Source: Euonymus europaeus
Taxonomy: Eukaryota > Streptophyta > Magnoliopsida > Celastrales > Celastraceae
Length of the DNA: 64,000 nucleotides
Assembly (NCBI GenBank): GCA_963580455.1
Contig: OY756969.1
Coordinates: 13,798,760-13,862,759 of the forward strand
Direction: 5' to 3'
Both the position numbers and the translations under genes were made by a program. Of the stretch, positions 57,410-64,000 are shown one piece after another. A model generated the notes under the pieces. The model searched no databases. It was not told where the DNA came from and saw only the letters and a list, made by a program, of their open reading frames with translations. Position 1 is the stretch's first letter. Each line of letters starts with the position of its first letter.

Positions 57410-58602
57410 CTAATCCTGGATGAGGTCAAACATCTCCTGCTGCTTGGCTTTATAACGTTGCTGGAACTCCTTCATATCCTGCAATAATCCATCCACATTG
57501 CCCTGCATCCCATCCACAACAGAGACTAACTTGTCCAGCTGCCCCATCATTTTCTCTTGAACCAATTTAGCCTGCTCAAAACCGATACCAAAAACAGCAA
57601 ACTTATCTTCCACAGCCTTCAATCTTTCAGCTAACTCACCCACCTGCTCACCTGAATTCTCCTTTACCGTCGTACCACTTGAACTAGCCCCATCTCTACT
57701 AATGGTCTTCTGCTGCTGCCTTACCAGTTGCACTTCACTTCTCTCCAACCAAGTCCTATTGAGAGGAGCCTTTCTTTTCTTAGTTGTATCCAAAGGCTCA
57801 GGTTCAATCCCCTCACTCAAACACAGAGAAGTGATCAACACTCTAAATGGTAAAATATGCCCCACATTCTTAGCTACCTTCACCCTCACAATATGGCCAT
57901 AAATTGTAGTAGCCATACAGAAATTCAGTCTACAAACTATAGCATATATCAAATAGCACGTTTTTGCATTCACATAAGACATATGAGAAACAGGTATCAC
58001 GTTTCTAGATACTATCTGAGCCAACAATCTATATGGCTGCAACAAATCAGCATATGCAATCACATTTTTACCTGCATCCATTTCTTCCCTACCACTCAAT
58101 AAATCAACAAATCAACAACCACACTCCATTCTGGCCACACTACCCCAGAATCCGAAGCACCAAAATCTCGAAATCTAAAACTAGGCTTCTTAACCGGATC
58201 AGGCAGTTTCATCACAACACTGACTCTTCTTGCATTAAAGAAAAATTGCTTCCCTCTAACATATGCAACACAATGATTCTCATTCACAACCAAATTAGCA
58301 TAGAACTCATGAGTTAAGTTAACATTAGCTACCCCAGGTACTGATGCAATGGGCAACCAACCCCTCTCCTCTTAAATTGAATACCAGCTTACCTGAGCAA
58401 AATCAATAATGGCCACATGCCTCTCCACATGTAAACCTCTGTTCTTCCATACCTCCTCATACTCCGTCTGAGCCTCTGGTGTCACAAATCGCTCCATCAC
58501 AGCGTCATCATCGCTCGGGCTCCCTGGGTTTTCCACTTCCTTCTCCTTTTCTTTATCCTTGATAGCTGCCACCTTCTTCCTCTTTGAGCTTCTAGTCGAC
58601 AT
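57410..58602 (-). pseudogene. Athila-4 env-like / third ORF, one stop and one frameshift
   Basis: The minus-strand start is ATG at 58602, chosen because it opens a basic N-terminus SSKRKKVAA followed by the acidic stretch and VTPEAQTEYEEVW, typical of plant Athila third ORFs; the ATG seven codons upstream is also possible. TAA at 58372-58374 interrupts, and the same frame continues at GWLPIASVPG. A small insertion/duplication near 58100 (repeated TTGATTTG) shifts to the frame of GREEMDAGKNVIAYADLL. The C-terminal region is charged, with LKAVEDKFAVFG and LLQDMKEFQQRYKAKQQEM, likely a coiled coil. No membrane segment is convincing. The function is unknown. Confidence 0.82.
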
Positions 58603-59551
58603 TTTCTGGTTCTGCGGCAGCAAGGCAGAGGACTCTGGAGGTGAAATGGAAACTCAACACACTTAAGCAAAGTGGAGCCCTAACCCCCCTTAAGACCCTT
58701 ATTTCCTTCTGGGCTGGGCCTGAGAACTTTGTAATCTGCGGCCGCTCAAGGTGCAATTTAAGATAGCTTCATGCAATTTTTTTTTTTTTTGTACACCTGC
58801 GTCACGCAAACTTTGCGGCCGCAAGAAGCCTGTATTTTCCTTATTCTCACATATACACCACTGGGCACTCTTTGCATAATTTTTAGCCTGCCTGCTCAAC
58901 CCCCATACACCTCTAACCATCTCAGACACTTCCCAATTTTTCCATGGATCAACTCCCCTATAATCCCCTATTGGCATTCCATTTGTTCCAAATAACCGAC
59001 ATGCATGATACATGCACGAAAGGATATGGCGGTATGTTATAGGTATCACGCGCATATGTGGTAATTTAGGAAAATAAGGTCACTTAAGTATGGGCATCAT
59101 GGGTGATCAAAAAGGGAATAAGAGACACCTTCATCATATCCGTGGAACAACAATAGTGTATGGTATCATGCAAGTTCTAGCTAACAGCTTCATGGTATCC
59201 ATTCACACAAAATCTCTGAAGGCTCCTCACCAGATTCATTTTTGGTGTGCAATTAATATGTATATCGAGTAGTCCTTCATCACAAATAAATGTGAAAACT
59301 TCGCATACTAGCTACTTGAACATAGAAAACACTGGAAATCACAGTGCAAAAATTTCAAAAATTCCTTCCCCCCAAACTGAACTCAACATTGTCCTCAATG
59401 TAAAAATAACTTGCAATAAAATAAACAGTAATAAAATAGAGGAAGAAGGGAAAATGAGACTTAGCTTGCAGAAATAGATGCTCCTCCACATGGGTTACCT
59501 CCCATGAAGTGCTGAATTTAATGTCGTCAGCCGGACGTAGTCATAGAATGG
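58603..59551 (-). other. Athila-4 spacer between pol and the env-like ORF, with hairpin
   Basis: On the minus strand it opens with the post-pol CTGACGACATTAAATTCAG and ATGGGAGGTAACC segment, then ACATT-GAGGAC-AATGT (plus 59386-59401, perfect 5-bp stem), then a GGGGGG tract (59368-59373). Two GCGGCCGC octamers lie at 58738-58745 and 58815-58822, and a T-run of about 14 at 58777-58790. The minus frame 58699-59055 has no recognisable domain and is not called as a gene. Confidence 0.72.
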
Positions 59552-60705
59552 TCAAGACAAAGATGGCACAAGCAGAACCGCAGCTTCCTGAGGTAGAGGA
59601 ATAGACTCCCAATAAGGTTTAACCCGATGACCATTAACTTTGAAAGTATATTCAGAATCCAGCTGCTTCAGCTCAAGGGCACCATGAGGAAATACAGCAT
59701 TCACCACATAAGGACCATGCCACTTAGAGAGAAGTTTTCTCGAAAAAAGCTTGAGACGGGAATTGTACACAAGAACCTTCTGCCCCACGTGAAAATCACG
59801 ACCAATCTGCGATCATGATATCTTTTGGCACGTTCTTTATACAACTTAGCATTAGCATAAGCATCCTGACGTAACTTTTCCAGTTCATTGAGTTGTAACC
59901 GCCGCTTATTACCAGCTGCTTTCATATCAAAATTCAGCTATTTAATAGCCCAATAGGCACGATGTTCCAACTCGACTAGCAGATGACACTCTTTTCCATA
60001 AACCAAACAGAAAGGCGACATCCCAATAGGTGTCTTATAGGCAGTTCGATACGCCCATAAAGCATCATTTAAGCGCTGAGACCAATCCTTCCTAGTGGGA
60101 TTCACTATTTTCTCAAGAATAGTTTTGATCTCGCGATTGCTGATCTCCACTTGGCCGCTCGTCTGAGGATGATATGGAGTACCAACACGATGGGTAATGC
60201 CATACTTTTTCATTAATGCAGCAAAAGGATGGTTGTTAAAGTGGCTGCCCCCATCACTTATTATGGCTCTTGGTGTCCCAAACCGAGCAAAAATATTATC
60301 CTGTAAAAACTTCACAACCACTCGATGATCATTAGTACGTGAGGGGATTGCCTCGACCCACTTGGACACATAATCAACACCAACTAAAATATATTCAAAT
60401 CCACAAGAATTAGGAAAAGGACCCATAAAATCAATTCCCCAAACATCAAACAATTCAATGATTTGAATATTTTGCAATGGCATTTGGTGACGAGCAGAAA
60501 TATTCCCAGTCCGCAGACATCTATCACATGTTTTACAGAAATTCCAAGCATCTTTGAAAATAGTTGGCCAATAAAAACCAGATTGAAATACCTTAAGTGC
60601 AGTCTTTTTAGCCCCAAAGTGCCCACCACATGCATGAGCATGACAATGCTTCAACACGTCCAAGTGCTCATCCTGATTGATCGCCGGATCACTTGGTCCG
60701 GACAA
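59552..60705 (-). pseudogene. pol: Athila-4 integrase, nearly complete, late stop and frameshift
   Basis: From residue 1 at 60705: zinc region with H24, H29, C57 and C60 ([18 protein letters not shown]), catalytic D92 ([10 protein letters not shown]), D151 (ISDGGSHF) and E187 ([11 protein letters not shown]), with 35 residues between the last two, a standard DD35E core. TAG at 59938-59940 interrupts after YWAIK; the same frame goes on with [14 protein letters not shown] frameshift near 59810 leads to [14 protein letters not shown] and FKVNGHRVKPYWE, ending at 59552. No chromodomain. In intact relatives it catalyses strand transfer. Confidence 0.9.
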
Positions 60706-61052
60706 ATCTTAAAAAGATATGGGTCATCCCATATATAATCCTTAGCCCGTGAGAGTATGTGCTTCCTATCCTGGTGAGATAAATCAGAGGGGAACGTGTT
60801 AGTAACAAGATAGTGGACAATATCAGCATACCATGGAAGCTCGGCAATTGTGAAAAGATGTTCATCTGGAAAAGCTTCATCTAACGGCAAATCATCACTT
60901 TCTTGTGCAGGAAGCAACCGAGAGAGATGATCAGCAACCACGTTCTCAACTCCCTTCTTGTCTTTTATCTCCAAGTCAAATTCCTGCAACAAAAGAATCC
61001 AACGTATTAGTCGAGGTTTGGCATCTTTCTTGGTCATTAAGTACCTGAGGGC
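60706..61052 (-). pseudogene. pol: Athila-4 RNase H end, cut by Athila-3
   Basis: Minus frame 60651-61037: [27 protein letters not shown], then [10 protein letters not shown] with the last catalytic Asp, then the linker [13 protein letters not shown] and [10 protein letters not shown] towards integrase. A frameshift at about 60690 separates it from the integrase frame. The upstream RNase H and RT lie beyond the Athila-3 insertion and outside the window. Confidence 0.88.
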
Positions 61053-62897
61053 TGTTATGTCGTTAATAACAATTTAAAATATACTTACAAATGTACAATT
61101 AATATATAGTGAACAAGTAAGAGTCGATCCCACAAGGAGTGATGCTAATAGATATATAATCTAACACTTGAATATAATTGATACAATTATAAAAGGGGGA
61201 AAAGGGGGGGGGGTTAAATCTTGTGATAGATAAAAATTAAGACAAAGAAATTGACGTTGAGAACAAGAATGAGAATTGATATTAACGAAAACAATAGCTA
61301 AGACTCACAATCCACCACAAAACATTCAAACAATTTATAAGAAATAATAGACTAACAATTTTAACAAGCATATGATGACAACATTCACAACAAGGTCATG
61401 GCCAAACTCAAGTTGTATGATTCTCTCTTAATTGCATGTAAAGTGTATGGCGTCTACCTCATTACGTGTATTCTTAATAGAAATCTAGCATGGCGTCTGC
61501 ATCAATCAACAATCAAGAATCCAATAAGAGCAAAGAGAATATGAATGTCACAAGAATTCTAATACATGGTATTTGTACTTAGGTATTCAAGAATTGATTT
61601 TTCATAATTCATTTTCAACTGAATTATATGTTGCAAGAAAGAACATATTCAACAAGGCAATTGACCATGTTCTACAAAAATTAATTCTAATACATGTTTC
61701 AAAGTTAGCTACTCAAAGAAACACAATACTAGAACTCACATAACATGGAAAAATCAAAATCATCATGCTTGTAGAAATTGAAATCCACACAACTTATAAA
61801 ATTGAAAGCATGCTTAGGGCTTCAAGACAAGCCCTAACTAACAAGAGTTTAGTTATACATAACCAAATAAAACATGAAACATAAAAACATAATTACAAAC
61901 ACAAGCCTTGTTTTCTTCTTCTTCTTCTTCTACTCCTTCTTCTCCTAGCTCTCCCTCCTAGCTCTCTTCTTCTACTCCTTCTCCTCTCTATTTATATAGA
62001 AAATGAGCACATAGTGGAGGAGTTAGTGCCATCTTTTGGTGGTGGATTTTCCATCAAATTCTTGTGGTGGATTGTCCACTCTTTGAATGGAAATGGTATC
62101 ATCAATGACATCAACTTCCAATTTACACACTAATCTTGTAACTGCATTCGGGGCCTAAATGAAGCCTATTATGAACTCAAATCCTTCATCAATATTGTAG
62201 ATACAAATGTGTAGATAATTATGGGCTTTTGAATCACTCAATTTGGACATCACCCTCCTAGCTCTCCCTCCTAGCTCTCTTTTTCTACTCCTTCTCCTCT
62301 CTATTTATATAGAAAATGAGCACATAGTGGAGGAGTTAGTTCCATCTTTTAGTGGTGGATTTTCCATCAAATTCTTGTGGTGGATTGTCCACTCTTTGAA
62401 TGGAAATGGTATCATCAATGACATCAACTTCCAATTTACACACTAATCTTGTAACTGCATTCGGGGCCTAAATGAAGCCTATTATGAACTCAAATCCTTC
62501 ATCAATATTGTAGATACAAATGTGTAGATAATTATGGGCTTTTGAATCACTCAATGTGGACATCAGAAGCTCAAGTTATGGGCTTCTAAAGGTCTGGTCT
62601 TCAAACAGAAATTCTGGTTCGGATATAACTTCCAAACTTGACTTTGAGGCAACCTTTAGAGGCCCAAAAGAACTCTGATTTTTGTGAACCAGCACTACCT
62701 GCAAATCTTGAAGTGTCCTCTAAAAATTTGCTGAAGATCAAATCTCATTCCGACAGCTCTTACTACCTCTTAACCTGCAAAACATCCAAGAAGATCTTAA
62801 GTACAATAATCTTGAAAATTTAGCTTTAAGCACAATTTCTTGGCATTGCTTTGGTAGTATTTTATCACTTTAAAAACGTATATTTTGGCACTTATCA
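61053..62897 (-). repeat. Athila-3 3' LTR with internal duplication
   Basis: Plus-strand TGTTATGTCG to GGCACTTATCA. Contains a run of about 10 G (61204-61213) and two inverted TATA motifs TATTTATATA (61989-61998 and about 62302-62311), where other copies have TATTTATA. Confidence 0.92.
61940..62565 (-). repeat. 313-bp tandem duplication within the Athila-3 LTR
   Basis: GCTCTCCCTCCTAGCTCTCT occurs at about 61948 and 62261, and GGACATCA at 62245 and 62558, both with an offset of 313 bp. The copies (about 61940-62252 and 62253-62565) differ at few positions and both include the TATA region. A third, short frame 62243-62446 is a product of this duplication. Confidence 0.88.
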
Positions 62898-62932
62898 CAA
62901 CCCCCAACCAGCTTATTGCTAGTCCCTAGTAA
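62898..62932 (-). promoter_or_regulatory. Athila-3 terminal hairpin and polypurine tract
   Basis: Plus strand CAACCCCCAACC next to the LTR (62898-62909), then TTGCTA-GTCCC-TAGTAA (62916-62932). On the minus strand this is the same module as Athila-1 16163-16197, with loop GGGAC. Confidence 0.82.
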
Positions 62933-63964
62933 TTCAAGCGTAAAAATGTTATGAGAAATGATTGAAAGTAACAATACTAGAACAAAAGGTAAGAGATCAC
63001 AATTCCTATCCAGATTAGTATAGTCACAACTTCCAACACTTGTGTGTGTGTGCTAAGCCAAAACCTTCATACCACAATCCATAATGCATATAACCTCAAA
63101 ATATTATCCAAGTAAAAGCCTCAACTCCATATTCTCACAGGGTAGAGAAGGATTTCTGTGCTATGAATTTCTCTCATGGAGTTGGAAAATAGATATGCAC
63201 TCAGAAGAAAAGTCAATTTAAGGACAAACAAATAAACAAACATTGATCAAATGATAGGTATATTAGCTGTCTAGAACTTCCACCAGTCTTACTACAAACT
63301 TGCTTTGGAATTCTATTGATCAAAATTTGTTCAATTGACAAACTAATAGGAAAACTTATCTACTGACAAATGACGAATACTTTTTCTTTTTTTTCTTCCT
63401 TTTTTCTTCTTTTTTTTTCTTTCTTTTTATTTTTTTTATGTCTCGAATTCATAATCTCGAATTCATAATATAGAACATCTCAAACAAAGGCCCAGTAAAA
63501 TTACAACATTGTTCTCAAACATTGATCAATATCATCCTCAGCATTCATCCAATCATTCCACAAACCATGTAATGGTGTTCATTGACAGCAATTATCCATT
63601 TCAAGAGATCAATGCAAGTTCATAAGTTGTTTACTCATTTCTCTCCACTCATTTGTGCTTTAACCAGAAAATATTCTTAGTCATATGCATTATCATCCAT
63701 CTTACCACAAGGCTTAGTATTTGTGGACAAAAGTGTGTTAAAAGTTGTTTTCTAATCCAGATAGAAAAATTGACTCAAACTAATTGTACCAGTACCAAAA
63801 CATCAAAGTGCATCAATATGACACCACCCCCTACCTAAACTAAACATTGTCCGCAATGCGAAAATGAAGAAGTATGAAAAAGCAAAGCAATGCAAAGAAA
63901 CAGAGGATAGAACAATACAACCTGAGGTGGAAGATGCTCGGACAATGGTGGAAGGAGAAGATGG
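62933..63964 (-). other. Athila-3 3' spacer
   Basis: Reverse counterpart of Athila-1 15141-16162. Contains a T/C-rich simple repeat at about 63378-63437 and the internal hairpin (plus ACATT-GTCCGC-AATG, about 63844-63858) next to a CCCCCTACC tract. The small frame 63653-63838 is not a gene. Confidence 0.75.
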
Positions 63965-64000
63965 TTAGCGCCACACCATGTCCATGAGGACATTTACCAT
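63965..64000 (-). pseudogene. Athila-3 env-like ORF, last 11 codons and stop only
   Basis: The minus strand ends LMDMVWR-stop at 63965-63967, matching the LMDMVRR-stop ends of the Athila-1 (15140) and Athila-2 (50173) third ORFs. The rest is outside the window, so its integrity is unknown. Confidence 0.8.

Larger units (their letters stand above)
55602..61052 (-). mobile_element. Athila-4: second Athila family, 3' half only in window
   Basis: On the minus strand: RNase H (cut by Athila-3 at 61053), integrase, post-pol spacer, env-like ORF, hairpin and PPT, and a 3' LTR of 1154 bp (TGTTAGGTG to GGTCA). The LTR is unrelated in sequence to that of Athila-1, but the protein motifs and GGGAGG(C/T)AACC post-pol segment are of the same lineage. 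The missing 5' half should lie beyond Athila-3, outside the window. Confidence 0.9.
61053..64000 (-). mobile_element. Athila-3: Athila-1 family, 3' part, continues past the window end
   Basis: Inserted in the RNase H codons of Athila-4. The minus strand contains the end of the env-like ORF (63965-64000), the 3' spacer, hairpin and PPT, and a 3' LTR of 1845 bp. AGGGC (61048-61052) would be its TSD; the partner is outside the window. Its LTR is longer than in the other copies because of a 313-bp tandem duplication. Confidence 0.92.

Noticed and set aside
58738..58822. GCGGCCGC sites as cloning vector or adaptor contamination
   Set aside because: The sites sit inside continuous Athila-4 sequence with normal flanks on both sides and no vector polylinker.
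58699..59055. 118-codon minus-strand frame in Athila-4
   Set aside because: No recognisable motif, located in the pol to env-like spacer, overlaps a homopolymer T-run; most likely a chance frame.
1..64000. tRNA, rRNA, miRNA or host protein genes
   Set aside because: Scanned by eye on both strands; every coding-like segment is explained by retroelement domains and no cloverleaf or rRNA-like sequence was noticed. A tRNAscan-SE and Infernal run would settle this.

Overview
The window is plant nuclear heterochromatin, most likely pericentromeric or centromere-proximal DNA of a dicot. I see no host gene, tRNA, rRNA or other cellular locus. Three things support this: a diverged tandem satellite of about 160 bp, nested LTR retrotransposons of plant-specific lineages (Athila-type Ty3/Gypsy, a chromodomain Ty3/Gypsy element, Sirevirus-type Ty1/Copia), and an AT-rich background. 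All apparent coding sequence is retrotransposon gag, pol or env-like sequence broken by stops and frameshifts, or chance reading frames in the satellite.

Layout. 1-590: tail of a Sirevirus-type Copia LTR. 591-666: small GC-rich insert. 667-6804: satellite, defined here as + polarity. 6805-17683: Athila-1, full length with 5-bp target site duplications (TSDs) GTATA. 17684-17853: one satellite monomer. 17854-24960: Chromo-1, a chromovirus with both LTRs but lacking RT and RNase H. 24961-26045: satellite. 26046-26826: minus-strand Athila LTR fragment, interrupted by Copia-A (26827-30984, minus), itself 5'-truncated. 30985-36613: satellite, still +. 36614-41035: Copia-B, minus strand, no LTRs, its RT split by a solo Sirevirus LTR (37661-39445, TSD CGGGG). 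41036-41070: satellite sliver, now inverted. 41071-50682: Athila-2, the sister copy of Athila-1, 3'-truncated. 50683-55601: inverted satellite. 55602-61052: Athila-4, a second Athila family on the minus strand. 61053-64000: Athila-3, same family as Athila-1 and -2, minus strand, inserted into Athila-4 and cut by the window edge.

How it fits together. The satellite is the oldest layer and everything else landed in it, with at least three nesting levels (satellite, Athila-4, Athila-3; satellite, Copia-B, solo LTR; satellite, Athila LTR, Copia-A). Comparing Athila-1 with Athila-2 shows that their disabling lesions are private, so each decayed separately; several stops are C-to-T or G-to-A changes.

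The most interesting signals are structural. (1) A small hairpin with a GGAC-type loop lies 5-12 nt before a purine-rich tract, at the 3' end of every Gypsy element whose 3' end is present, with different stem sequences between families, and again at an internal site in the Athila elements. (2) The satellite is organised as an alternating A/B dimer of about 320 bp. (3) Satellite polarity flips exactly across the LTR-less Copia-B. (4) Two elements integrated one monomer apart at nearly the same phase of the satellite. No new enzymatic or defence system was found. All boundaries and alignments were made by eye.
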